Source: an uncultured Clostridia bacterium | GTDB taxonomy: Bacteria > Bacillota > Clostridia > Peptostreptococcales > Anaerovoracaceae | Assembly (NCBI GenBank): GCA_934233735.1 | Contig: CAKQGQ010000011.1 | Span: forward strand, 1 to 64,000 | Length of the DNA stretch: 64,000 bases | Reading direction: 5' to 3' | In this document: positions 15,715 to 24,028 of the stretch, one piece after another | How the letters are laid out: each line of letters begins with the position of its first letter | Numbering within the stretch: position 1 is the stretch's first letter | The notes under the pieces: model-generated | Databases searched by the model: none | Told to the model about the DNA's origin: nothing | What the model saw: only the letters and a program-made list of their open reading frames with translations | Translations under genes and position numbers: made by a program

Positions 15715-16644
15715 TTACTCAGAAAACATTGGAGTGGAGAGGTAACGTTCACCTGTGTCCGGCAGAAGTGCTACGATAACCTTGCCCTTGTTTTCCGGAC
15801 GTTTTGCGAGCTGCGATGCTGCATAAACAGCTGCTCCGGATGAAATACCAACGAGCACACCGCCTTTTCTTGCAAGCGTTCTTCCGGTTTCAAAAGCGTC
15901 TTCGTTTTCTACTGTAATGATTACATCATAAATATCTGTATCCAGCGTATCCGGAACGAAGCCTGCACCGATGCCCTGAATCTTGTGCGGGCCTGCCGTT
16001 CCCTTGGAAAGAACCGGAGAGCCTGCAGGCTCTACTGCTACAACCTTTACATTCGGATTCTTGCTCTTTAAATATACGCCCACACCTGAAAGCGTTCCGC
16101 CTGTGCCGACGCCTGCAACGAAGATATCAACCTTGCCGTCTGTATCTTCCCAGATTTCAGGACCTGTAGATGCCTTGTGTGCGGACGGATTTGCCGGGTT
16201 AGTAAACTGGCTCGGGATGAAGCTTCCCGGAGTTTCCTTCGCGAGTGCTTCCGCCTTCTCAATCGCACCCTTCATGCCCTTCGCGCCATCTGTCAGCACG
16301 AGTTCCGCGCCGTATGCCTTTAAAAGATTGCGGCGTTCCACGCTCATCGTTTCCGGCATCGTTAAAATAATCTTATATCCTCTGGAGGCTGCAACCGATG
16401 CAAGTCCGATTCCCGTATTGCCGCTGGTCGGCTCAATGATTACAGCACCCGGCTTGAGTGCTCCCGACTTTTCTGCATCATCAATCATTGCTCTTGCAAT
16501 TCTGTCCTTAACGCTTCCTGCCGGGTTGAAATATTCCAGCTTACCGTAAACCTCAGCCTGCGTTTCCTCATCTCCCACGATACTATTCAGCTTGAGTAAT
16601 GGTGTTCCACCGATTAAATCTGTAATTCTTTCATATACCTTCAT
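15715..16644 (-). CDS. cysK: Cysteine synthase (O-acetylserine sulfhydrylase)
   Basis: The 309-residue PLP enzyme combines O-acetylserine and sulfide into cysteine. It shows the PLP Lys near 46 in NPAGSVKDR, the substrate loop EPTSGNTGIGLA, the phosphate-binding GTGGTLSG, and the C-terminal LLPDTGERYLST. The ATG at 16644 follows GGAG by 9 nt; the longer frame to 16668 adds residues over the ribosome site. It is transcribed towards the Rrf2 gene from its own promoter, which overlaps a probable Rrf2 operator. Confidence 0.96.
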   Translation of the reverse strand: MKVYERITDLIGGTPLLKLNSIVGDEETQAEVYGKLEYFNPAGSVKDRIARAMIDDAEKSGALKPGAVIIEPTSGNTGIGLASVAASRGYKIILTMPETMSVERRNLLKAYGAELVLTDGAKGMKGAIEKAEALAKETPGSFIPSQFTNPANPSAHKASTGPEIWEDTDGKVDIFVAGVGTGGTLSGVGVYLKSKNPNVKVVAVEPAGSPVLSKGTAGPHKIQGIGAGFVPDTLDTDIYDVIITVENEDAFETGRTLARKGGVLVGISSGAAVYAASQLAKRPENKGKVIVALLPDTGERYLSTPMFSE

Positions 16645-16710
16645 TGTTTCCGTCTCCTTTTTCATCATAATTCATATTTTTATTCCGCAGTGGTTCCAAT
16701 ATGCCACAAA

Positions 16711-16761
16711 ACCTATCTGTTTTATAGGTATTATATTAGCACTGCTTTTCTCCTTTGTCAA
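16711..16761 (-). promoter_or_regulatory. cysK promoter with Rrf2-type operator
   Basis: Minus-strand -35 TTGACA (16756-16761) and -10 TAATAT (16733-16738) are 17 nt apart. A perfect inverted repeat ACCTAT-N7-ATAGGT occupies 16711-16729, over the expected start site. Repressor binding there would block initiation. Confidence 0.7.
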
Positions 16762-16771
16762 CAGATTTTTT

Positions 16772-16812
16772 TAAAAAAATCGGCAAGACCGCCGAAACGA
16801 TTTTGCCGATTG
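16772..16812 (-). terminator. Terminator after groEL
   Basis: Minus-strand stem AATCGGCAA/TTGCCGATT (16803-16811 and 16778-16786) is followed by a run of seven T. It lies about 50 nt after the groEL stop and immediately upstream of the cysK promoter. Confidence 0.88.
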
Positions 16813-16861
16813 GTTTTATCTGTCTTTCTTTGTGGTTTTCTCGAAGCTAAGACGATTGGAA

Positions 16862-18499
16862 TTACATCATTCCCATTCCGCCCATGCCCGGATTGCCGCC
16901 ACCCATTGCTACCGGAGGCATCGGTTCCTTGATGTCTACGATACCTGCTTCTGTAGTAAGAAGCATTGCGGATGCGGATGCTGCGTTCTGAAGTGCGCTT
17001 CTTGTAACCTTAGCAGGGTCTACGATACCTGCATCGATCATGTTTACATATTCTTCGGTGGCTGCGTTCAAACCAACACCTACGCCGGATTTCTTAACTT
17101 CAGCTACAACTACACTGCCCTCGAAGCCTGCGTTTTCTGCAATCTGTCTTACCGGTTCCTCCAGCGCACGCTTGATGATTGCAGCACCCGTCTTTACATC
17201 GCCTGCGAGCGTGTCAACATAAGCGGCAACTGCCGGAATTGCGTTTACTAAAGCAACACCGCCGCCGGATACGATACCCTCTTCAACGGCAGCCTTTGTT
17301 GCGTTGAGAGCGTCTTCGATTCTGAGCTTTCTTTCCTTCAGCTCGGTTTCGGTAGCAGCTCCGACCTTGATAACAGCTACGCCGCCTGCAAGTTTGGCAA
17401 GTCTTTCCTGAAGTTTTTCCTTGTCGAATTCGGAAGTTGTATCTTCAATCTGTGTCTTGAGGCTTGCAATTCTTGCCTTAACATCCTCGGATGCACCGCC
17501 GCCGGATACGATAACCGTATTATCCTTATCAACCTTAACGGTTGCTGCTGTGCCGAGCATGTCAAGTGTAACTTCCTTCAATTCATAACCGAGGTCTGTT
17601 GCGATTACAGTACCGCCTGTCAGAACAGCGATATCTTCCAGCATTGCCTTTCTTCTTTCGCCGTATCCGGGAGCCTTTACTGCAACAACATCGATAACGC
17701 CTCTGAGTTTATTAACAACCAGAGTTGCAAGTGCTTCACCCTCAACATCTTCAGCAATTACGAGGAGCTTGCGTCCCTGCTTCATAATCTGTTCAAGCAG
17801 CGGAACCAGTTCCTGAATGCTTGCAATCTTCTTGTCTGTGATTAAGATATATGGATTTTCCATAACTGCTTCCATCTTTTCCGTGTCGGAAACCATGTAA
17901 GCCGATAAATAACCTCTGTCGAACTGCATACCTTCTACAACATCCAGTGTCGTTCCGAGGCTCTTAGATTCTTCTACTGTGATAACGCCGTCCTTGCCGA
18001 CCTTTTCCATCGCTTCTGCGATGAGTTCGCCGATATTTTCGTCAGCAGCGGAAACTGCCGCAACCTGTGCGATGGATTCCTTTGTTTCTACAGGCTTTGC
18101 AATCTTGCCGATTTCTTCAACCGCTACATCAACCGCGCCCTGGATACCTTTTTTCAGTTCCATCGGATTTGCGCCTGCTGCAACATTTTTAAAGCCTTCT
18201 TTTACGATAATCTGAGCAAGCAGAGTTGCTGTTGTCGTACCGTCGCCGGCTACATCGTTTGTCTTGGAAGCAACTTCCTTAACAACCTGAGCACCCATAT
18301 TTTCCGTTGCGTCTTCAAGCTCGATTTCTCTTGCAATCGTAACACCGTCATTGGTGATGAGCGGTGATCCGAAGCTCTTATTGATTAAAACATTGCGGCC
18401 TTTCGGTCCTAATGTAATCTTTACTGTATCAGCTAATTTATCAACGCCTGCCTGAAGTTTGCGTCTTGCGTCTTCTCCGTAAAAAATTTCTTTTGCCAT
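16862..18499 (-). CDS. groEL: 60-kDa chaperonin GroEL
   Basis: The 545-residue protein has the normal length and hallmarks: KITLGPKGRNVLI, the ATP-binding GDGTTTAT, and the flexible Gly-Met-rich tail ending GGMGMM. GroEL forms the double-ring folding chamber with GroES. The gene begins 19 nt after the groES stop and the pair is controlled by the CIRCE operator upstream of groES. Confidence 0.98.
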   Translation of the reverse strand: MAKEIFYGEDARRKLQAGVDKLADTVKITLGPKGRNVLINKSFGSPLITNDGVTIAREIELEDATENMGAQVVKEVASKTNDVAGDGTTTATLLAQIIVKEGFKNVAAGANPMELKKGIQGAVDVAVEEIGKIAKPVETKESIAQVAAVSAADENIGELIAEAMEKVGKDGVITVEESKSLGTTLDVVEGMQFDRGYLSAYMVSDTEKMEAVMENPYILITDKKIASIQELVPLLEQIMKQGRKLLVIAEDVEGEALATLVVNKLRGVIDVVAVKAPGYGERRKAMLEDIAVLTGGTVIATDLGYELKEVTLDMLGTAATVKVDKDNTVIVSGGGASEDVKARIASLKTQIEDTTSEFDKEKLQERLAKLAGGVAVIKVGAATETELKERKLRIEDALNATKAAVEEGIVSGGGVALVNAIPAVAAYVDTLAGDVKTGAAIIKRALEEPVRQIAENAGFEGSVVVAEVKKSGVGVGLNAATEEYVNMIDAGIVDPAKVTRSALQNAASASAMLLTTEAGIVDIKEPMPPVAMGGGNPGMGGMGMM

Positions 18500-18518
18500 T
18501 TCTAAGCACCCCTTTCAA

Positions 18519-18794
18519 CTATTCCACTACAGCCAGGATGTCGTCCTGTCTCATAATCGTATATTCTTCGCCCTGATATTTGATTTCCGTTCCGCCGTAC
18601 TTGCTGAAAACAACCTTGTCGCCAACCTTAAGCTCCATGGTAACATCCTTGGTTCCCGGTCCTACTGCAACAACTTCTGCAACCTGCGGTTTTTCCTTCG
18701 CAGTGCTGGTTAAAATCAGTCCGCCCTGCGTTCTTTCTTCTGCTTCCAATTTCTTGATGACAACTCTGTCAGCCAATGGTTTAATTCCTGTCAT
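18519..18794 (-). CDS. groES: 10-kDa co-chaperonin GroES
   Basis: The 91-residue protein contains the family start IKPLADRVVIKKLEAEERTQGGL, whose mobile loop contacts GroEL, and GDKVVFSKYGGTEIKYQGEEY. It caps the GroEL chamber. First gene of groESL; heat regulation through HrcA binding to the CIRCE element at 18829-18855 is expected from the known system. Confidence 0.98.
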   Translation of the reverse strand: MTGIKPLADRVVIKKLEAEERTQGGLILTSTAKEKPQVAEVVAVGPGTKDVTMELKVGDKVVFSKYGGTEIKYQGEEYTIMRQDDILAVVE

Positions 18795-18828
18795 TTATCA
18801 TTACCTCCGTTTAGTAATCCTCGTTTTC

Positions 18829-18855
18829 TTAGCACTCTTTACTTCTGAGTGCTAA
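18829..18855 (-). promoter_or_regulatory. CIRCE operator (HrcA binding site)
   Basis: A perfect match to TTAGCACTC-N9-GAGTGCTAA is present between the groES promoter and its ribosome site. This is the established HrcA repressor target in Gram-positive bacteria. Confidence 0.97.
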
Positions 18856-18864
18856 CATAATTTT

Positions 18865-18892
18865 ATTATAACAATTATGCAAAGATTGTCAA
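18865..18892 (-). promoter_or_regulatory. groESL promoter
   Basis: Consensus TTGACA (18887-18892) and TATAAT (18865-18870) on the minus strand, 16 nt apart, directly upstream of CIRCE. Confidence 0.88.
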
Positions 18893-18944
18893 TAGGTTCT
18901 TTTGCATTTTTTCACCGTTTGCGTGTGAAGTTTTTGTGAACCTC

Positions 18945-19817
18945 TCAGCGCTCCTTCGCAGCTCCCTGTTCAAGTGCCCGTATGTAATAGAACAAATACT
19001 GCTGGGCAATTCCTCCGTAAGGCGCAAAATATTTCTTCGCAAAATCTCCCATTTCCCCTGTGTCCTTTTCGTCCATACCATACAGTCTATGCATAACGCG
19101 CCGCATCCATACATCGATTGGAAAAGCGTCCGAAAATCCGAGTCCGAAAAGAGCCACGCAGCTTGCCACCTTCGGCCCTACGCCCTGAAATTCACGAAGC
19201 GCGGAAACTGCCTCTTCAAAATTTTCGCATTCTTTCAGTTTTCTTTCCGTCTCCTGCCTGCCGCCACGCTCCAAAACCTGCCGCGCCGTTTCAATCAGAT
19301 AAGGCGCGCGGTAACCGAGCCTTATCTCCGTTAGGTCGTCCGTCGTCATGTCCGCAAGGACTTCCGGCTCGGGCAGTGCATAATAGTCCTTTCCTTTATA
19401 TGTGCCGATTTTTTTGCCGCAGCAGCGTGCCAGTGCCTCGATGCAGCCCTTAATCCGCGGTATATTATTATTTTGCGATATGATAAACGACAGCAGTGCT
19501 TCCCAGAAATCCTGCTTCAGAATCCGAATCCCGTATCCGTATTCCATCGCTTTTTTGATTTCTTCGCCCTGCAGACTGCATTTTATCTGCGCATAGTCCC
19601 GCTCTAAATCCAGATACGGCGTCCAAATCTGCATGAATTCCTCTTCCGTGCAGTTATCGACAGTCAGCCTGCCCTCCGGCTCAAATCGCATATTGACGAT
19701 TCTTCCCATAGCGGTTCCGGTATAGCTTCCGTCAGCCTCCCTTTCCCAGCGGAAGCACTGTCCGCAGTCGAAAATATGGTCGAGATTAAAATCCTTGATT
19801 CCATCCTTCGTATACAT
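18945..19817 (-). CDS. ogg: 8-oxoguanine DNA glycosylase (OGG1-like)
   Basis: The 290-residue base-excision repair enzyme has an OGG N-terminal domain (FNLDHIFDCGQCFRW) and a helix-hairpin-helix GPD module. That module includes SFIISQNNNIPRIK, the hairpin FQGVGPKVA with the catalytic Lys, and PIDVWMRR with the catalytic Asp. It removes 8-oxoguanine from DNA and nicks the abasic site. It is the OGG1-type found in many Clostridia. It ends 53 nt before the groESL -35 box and starts directly after the stop of the ATPase gene upstream. Confidence 0.93.
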   Translation of the reverse strand: MYTKDGIKDFNLDHIFDCGQCFRWEREADGSYTGTAMGRIVNMRFEPEGRLTVDNCTEEEFMQIWTPYLDLERDYAQIKCSLQGEEIKKAMEYGYGIRILKQDFWEALLSFIISQNNNIPRIKGCIEALARCCGKKIGTYKGKDYYALPEPEVLADMTTDDLTEIRLGYRAPYLIETARQVLERGGRQETERKLKECENFEEAVSALREFQGVGPKVASCVALFGLGFSDAFPIDVWMRRVMHRLYGMDEKDTGEMGDFAKKYFAPYGGIAQQYLFYYIRALEQGAAKER

Positions 19818-20630
19818 TTAGTCAATCCCTCTCACTTCGATGTCCACACGGGAAACATTGAATGCCGTCATCTTTTCGACCATCTCCTTTATCTGCTCCT
19901 GTATCTGACGCGCGGCTTCCCAAATCGGATATCCGTGCTTCATCTTCAGAACCACGAATAGTTCGTAGGCTTCCGGCTGCGTGCTGTGGCTGACATAAAT
20001 CAGTCTGCCTGCTGCAGAGTGTTTCGCCGCCACGCAGCTTATGATATCGTCGATGACTCTTTCAGCAAGCAGATAGTCGCCCAGATAACTGTATGTCGGC
20101 CGCACGACCGTTCTCTCGTTCGCTGCGCCCTGGTCCTTTCCGCGAAAGAAGCGGAGTGGGTCCATGAAATAGCCTGCGAAGTTGCGTTTCAGCTGCAGCG
20201 ACGGCGCCGGAATAACATGCTTGCCGAGCTGGTCCCTCTGCTGCCTTGCTCTTGCTCTTTCCGCCTCTGTCGTAATGGCTTCAATGGAAATCCTGTTCGG
20301 ACTGTCATCTGCAAGTTTCGGAAGTCCCAGCTGTGCGATAATCTTGTCGACCATGCCTTTGCTGGTTCCCAATATTAGAATCGCATTCGGCTTGCATTTT
20401 TCAATCTGTTTTTTCACGCTGTCACGCTGCTCATCATCGATGAACAATGCGACTTTGACTGCGCCGATTTTCGTATCTGCTTTTTTCGCCGAAGTGCCTG
20501 CCATGACTGTATTTTTATAGATAAACAGTCCATCGTCGATAATCGATTCGATATTATAACGGCTGCAGACATCCATCGCATGAAAGCTTTTTCCGGTTCC
20601 GCTCTTTCCCACTAAAGTATATATTTGCAT
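19818..20630 (-). CDS. P-loop NTPase with C-terminal Asp23/Gls24-like domain
   Basis: The 270-residue protein starts with a Walker A motif, LVGKSGTGKSFHAMD (residues about 5-19), followed by an ATPase-like region with LFIDDEQRD and AILILGTSKGMVDK. The last ~50 residues (LFVVLKMKHGYPIWEAARQIQEQIKEMVEKMTA...V.I.VRGI) follow the Asp23/Gls24 envelope-stress pattern. I know of no defined function for this combination. The start at 20630 has AAGGAA upstream; the longer frame reads through the promoter. It is divergent from ferredoxin and its stop abuts the ogg start. Confidence 0.75.
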   Translation of the reverse strand: MQIYTLVGKSGTGKSFHAMDVCSRYNIESIIDDGLFIYKNTVMAGTSAKKADTKIGAVKVALFIDDEQRDSVKKQIEKCKPNAILILGTSKGMVDKIIAQLGLPKLADDSPNRISIEAITTEAERARARQQRDQLGKHVIPAPSLQLKRNFAGYFMDPLRFFRGKDQGAANERTVVRPTYSYLGDYLLAERVIDDIISCVAAKHSAAGRLIYVSHSTQPEAYELFVVLKMKHGYPIWEAARQIQEQIKEMVEKMTAFNVSRVDIEVRGID

Positions 20631-20683
20631 AGTCTTTCCTTTTTTTCTGTTCAAAAATTTCTTTAAATTTTCAATTTTATTTA

Positions 20684-20714
20684 CTTTACTATTATACATC
20701 ATTCTGTTATAATT
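20684..20714 (+). promoter_or_regulatory. Ferredoxin promoter
   Basis: A -35-like TTTACT and a TATAAT near 20709-20714 lie 17 nt apart on the plus strand. A minus-strand TATAAT in the same region probably serves the divergent ATPase gene. Confidence 0.5.
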
Positions 20715-20755
20715 GTCTGCGTAAAGATATATCTTTTTTAATAGGAGGAACAACA

Positions 20756-20923
20756 ATGGCTTATAAAATTACAGATGCTTGCATCGCTTGCGGTGCTTGC
20801 GCAGCAGAATGCCCTGTAGAAGCTATCTCCGAAGGCGACATCTATGTTATCGATGCTGACAAGTGCATCGACTGCGGTTCTTGCGCAGATGCTTGCCCGG
20901 TAGATGCTCCGGTAGAAGGCTAA
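20756..20923 (+). CDS. fdx: 2[4Fe-4S] ferredoxin
   Basis: This 55-residue clostridial-type ferredoxin has two cluster-binding motifs, CIACGACAAECP and CIDCGSCADACP, related by internal symmetry. It is a low-potential electron carrier in anaerobic metabolism. AGGAGG lies 7 nt before the ATG. It is monocistronic with a good terminator, and the high use of strong codons fits an abundant protein. Confidence 0.97.
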   Translation: MAYKITDACIACGACAAECPVEAISEGDIYVIDADKCIDCGSCADACPVDAPVEG

Positions 20924-20942
20924 AAACATTACTTAAAAAAAG

Positions 20943-20990
20943 AAACACCGGGATTGGTCTTGAAAAAGATTTGTCTCGGTGTTTTTTATG
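20943..20990 (+). terminator. Terminator after ferredoxin
   Basis: Stem AACACCG/CGGTGTT extended by further pairs, with a T6 run at 20982-20987. It lies about 20 nt after the stop codon. Confidence 0.85.
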
Positions 20991-21082
20991 TTTTAAGATG
21001 CTGGGCTTCTTTCCGCACAAAAAAATCACCTCGAAATGTCTTTAATCAGACAATTCAAAGCGATTCTTTCTTATCAACATTC

Positions 21083-21712
21083 TTATTCCACATCTTGCAT
21101 ATAGTATGCCAAAGCATGAAGACTGTCGCTGACATGAACATTCTCTACCGCTACATCTTCCGGCAATTCTAAATCTACCGCAGTAAAATTCCAAATGCCC
21201 TTTACGCCGGCACCGGCAACCGTATCCGCAACGATTTGCGCTTTTTCAGCCGGAACCGTAATCACAGCAATGTCGATATTCTCTTTCTTGATAAAGCCTG
21301 CAAGGGAACCACAGGTCATAATCTGCGCATCTTTAAACCGCACATCCTGAATAATCTGCTTTACATCAAAGATACCGCAGATGTGGAAGTTTCCCTCGTT
21401 TTTAGCAATATAACTCGCCATTGCCTGACCGAGTCTTCCGTATCCGACAATTACCATCTTATACTCTTTATCAAGTCCAAGGATTGCCCCGATTTCCTCA
21501 TACAGATAGCTGACACTATATCCATAGCCCTGCTGACCGAAGCCGCCGAAATTATTCAAGTCCTGTCTAATCTGTGATGCGGTATACCCGATGAGCTTGC
21601 TTAAATCCTTGGAAGAGATCTTTTCAATTCCTTTTTTCTGCAGCTCTCTCAGGTATCTTCTGTATCTGGGTAAACGCTTGATTACTGCTTTTGATATTTG
21701 CTTCTCTTTCAT
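21083..21712 (-). CDS. rex: Redox-sensing transcriptional repressor Rex
   Basis: The 209-residue regulator has an N-terminal winged helix (SKDLSKLIGYTASQIRQDLNNFGGFGQQGYGY, very typical of Rex) and a Rossmann NAD(H)-binding domain with VIVGYGRLGQAM. Rex senses the NADH/NAD ratio and represses fermentation genes when NADH is low. It lies 33 nt downstream of acpP in the same direction. I did not find a Rex-box in the nearby intergenic regions. Confidence 0.96.
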   Translation of the reverse strand: MKEKQISKAVIKRLPRYRRYLRELQKKGIEKISSKDLSKLIGYTASQIRQDLNNFGGFGQQGYGYSVSYLYEEIGAILGLDKEYKMVIVGYGRLGQAMASYIAKNEGNFHICGIFDVKQIIQDVRFKDAQIMTCGSLAGFIKKENIDIAVITVPAEKAQIVADTVAGAGVKGIWNFTAVDLELPEDVAVENVHVSDSLHALAYYMQDVE

Positions 21713-21745
21713 CCTACACCCGCCTGTTGTTATTTTGTCCTGAGA

Positions 21746-21973
21746 CTATTTGTTTTCCTCGACATACTTAACAAGGTCAGCTACGGTCTGGAAGTTCTCT
21801 GCATCCTCGTCCGGAATTTCGATTCCGAATTCTTCTTCGATTGCCATGATGATTTCCACTGCATCAAGGGAATCTGCGGACAAATCCTTCATCAGATTTG
21901 TGTCCATATCCACATCGGACTCTTCCACCTGTAACTGGTCTATAATGATGTCTTTTATCTTATCAAAAATCAT
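21746..21973 (-). CDS. acpP: Acyl carrier protein
   Basis: The 75-residue acidic four-helix protein carries the phosphopantetheine attachment site DSLDAVEI with Ser at about 36. It shuttles acyl chains in fatty acid synthesis. GGAGG is placed 8 nt before the ATG. The usual fab neighbours are absent, so this may be a stand-alone housekeeping or a secondary ACP. Confidence 0.95.
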   Translation of the reverse strand: MIFDKIKDIIIDQLQVEESDVDMDTNLMKDLSADSLDAVEIIMAIEEEFGIEIPDEDAENFQTVADLVKYVEENK

Positions 21974-22014
21974 AAAAAAGCCTCCATTCTGCTTAGTAAA
22001 AATTACTATGGAAT

Positions 22015-22043
22015 ATTATAATAACTTTTTATGTGCATTGCAA
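22015..22043 (-). promoter_or_regulatory. acpP promoter
   Basis: Minus-strand TTGCAA (22038-22043) and TATAAT (22015-22020) are 17 nt apart. Confidence 0.7.
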
Positions 22044-22075
22044 GTTTTTTTTATGAGTTTTTTGCCTGAATCCTG

Positions 22076-24028
22076 TTATTGCATCTCCGCCCACTCATCA
22101 TAGGCTGCCGAAAGCCGCTCCTGCGCCTCTTCGCGCTGTTTGCTCAGGCTCCCTAAAAGCTCATAATCCGTCATATTTTCCGGCTTGCAGATTTCCTGCT
22201 CGATTTCCGCAATCTTCTCCTCAAGCTCGGAAATCTCCTGCTCCAGTTTTTCTGACTGCCTTGCCCTGCGCCGCTCCTCGGCTTCGCGTTCTTTATTCAG
22301 CCGCCTTTGCTCCGCCGCCGAAAGCGTTTCGATGTCCGCATTTTTGTTCGCTGCCGAATCGGTATGCGCATTTTCCTCCTGCATCCGATTCAGATATTTT
22401 TTACCGGAAATTCCCTGCGCCTTCTTTTCCAGATAATAATCGTATTTTCCCAAATATTCCACAGCACCGTCGTGCGTCAGCTCCAGAATCCGCGTCGGGA
22501 TTCTCTGAAGGAAATAACGGTCGTGCGAAACGACGATGACGGTTCCCGGAAATTCCAGCAAAGCCTCTTCAAAAACTTCCTTCGACTCAATATCCAAATG
22601 GTTCGTCGGTTCGTCGAGAATCAGCGTGTTCGCGCCCGAAAGCATGAGTTTCAGAAGCGAAAGCCGTGCCTTTTCCCCACCCGAAAGACTTCCGACCGGA
22701 AGGAAAACCTCATCGCCCTGAAAGAGGAATCGTCCTAAAATCGAGCGCATTTCAGTATCCGTATAAAGGCGATAGGAGTCCTTGAGTTCTTCAAGTACCG
22801 TATTGCTGTCATTGAGCAGAAGCTGCCCCTGATCGTAATAGCCGAAAGCCACATTGTGGCCGATTTTCAGATAGCCCGCCGTCGGCGGGAGTTCCCCTAG
22901 AAGTACCCGAAGGAGCGTGGTTTTGCCGACGCCGTTGGGTCCGACGATACAGATTCGTTCTCCGCGCTTGATGTCCAGATTTACATTGCGGAACAGCTCC
23001 CTGCGGTTCTGCCCCCAGCCGAAGCATTTTTCCAAATCCTCTGCCAGAATCACATCGCTGCCCGACTGGAAGTTCTGACGAAAATGAATTTTCATCTTCC
23101 CCATTTCACTTTCCGGTCTTTCGAGCCGCTCTATCATGTCCAGACGCTTCTCACGGGAGGCCGCACGCTTCGCTAAATGCTCGGTTCCGTGCTGTTTCAT
23201 GCGCCGAATCATTTCCTCCTGCCTTGCGATTTCCCTCTGCTGATTATTATATGCACGAAGCTCGGTTTCTCTGCGCAGTTTTTTTTGCGCCGCGTAGTCG
23301 CTGTATTTTCCCTCATAGCAATAGACTTTATGGTTTTCCACCTCGAAAATGCGGTTTACCGTCTGGTCGAGGAAGTATCGGTCGTGCGATACAATCATAA
23401 CCGTGCCTTTATATGCGGAAAGATACTGCTCCAGCCATTTCAAAGTTCCGATGTCTAAATGGTTCGTCGGCTCGTCCAGCAGCAGAATATCCGGTTTTTC
23501 CAGCAAAAGCGCCGCAAGCGCAAGTCTCGTCCTTTCGCCGCCCGAAAGCGAAGAAATCTTCTTATTATAAAAGCTTTCCCCGAATGCCATCGAATTTAAA
23601 ATGCCGATAATTTCGGATTTATAGGTATATCCGCCTTCCCGATCGAAGCGATGCTGAAGCTCGTCCAGCTTCTCGATTCGCCGCATGTCGTGCGGGTTGG
23701 CAGCCACTTCGTCAGAAAGCCTTGTAATTTCTTCTTCTAATTTCGCCAGACCGCTGAAAATCCCTTCGATTTCTTCCATCACGGTCCGCTCGCTGTTGAA
23801 ATTATCGCGCTGCTTCAGGTAGCCGATACGGATATTCTGCGAGACAAAAAACTCTCCTTCATCGCAGGAGAGCTGCCCCGTCAGCATATTCAGAAGGGTG
23901 GTTTTGCCCGCACCGTTTCTTCCGATAATGCCGACTTTGTCGCCGTCGTTCAGGTGAAAGCTCGCTTTTTCTATGATGACATCCGTTCCGTATGTCTTTG
24001 TCAGGTTGTTTGCCGATAATACAATCAT
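22076..24028 (-). CDS. ABC-F family ATPase
   Basis: The 650-residue soluble protein has two ABC ATPase domains. Walker A is GRNGAGKTTLL and GPNGVGKTTLL, signatures are LSGGERTRLALA and LSGGEKARLSLL, and Walker B plus switch is LDEPTNHLDI in both. A charged linker joins the halves, and there is a Glu/Lys/Arg-rich C-terminal coiled coil (about 560-650). There are no membrane segments. ABC-F proteins act on the ribosome E site in translation, or in antibiotic protection; this YdiF/Uup-like layout suggests a housekeeping role. It overlaps the tsaD stop by four bases, making it the last gene of the t6A operon. Confidence 0.92.
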   Translation of the reverse strand: MIVLSANNLTKTYGTDVIIEKASFHLNDGDKVGIIGRNGAGKTTLLNMLTGQLSCDEGEFFVSQNIRIGYLKQRDNFNSERTVMEEIEGIFSGLAKLEEEITRLSDEVAANPHDMRRIEKLDELQHRFDREGGYTYKSEIIGILNSMAFGESFYNKKISSLSGGERTRLALAALLLEKPDILLLDEPTNHLDIGTLKWLEQYLSAYKGTVMIVSHDRYFLDQTVNRIFEVENHKVYCYEGKYSDYAAQKKLRRETELRAYNNQQREIARQEEMIRRMKQHGTEHLAKRAASREKRLDMIERLERPESEMGKMKIHFRQNFQSGSDVILAEDLEKCFGWGQNRRELFRNVNLDIKRGERICIVGPNGVGKTTLLRVLLGELPPTAGYLKIGHNVAFGYYDQGQLLLNDSNTVLEELKDSYRLYTDTEMRSILGRFLFQGDEVFLPVGSLSGGEKARLSLLKLMLSGANTLILDEPTNHLDIESKEVFEEALLEFPGTVIVVSHDRYFLQRIPTRILELTHDGAVEYLGKYDYYLEKKAQGISGKKYLNRMQEENAHTDSAANKNADIETLSAAEQRRLNKEREAEERRRARQSEKLEQEISELEEKIAEIEQEICKPENMTDYELLGSLSKQREEAQERLSAAYDEWAEMQ

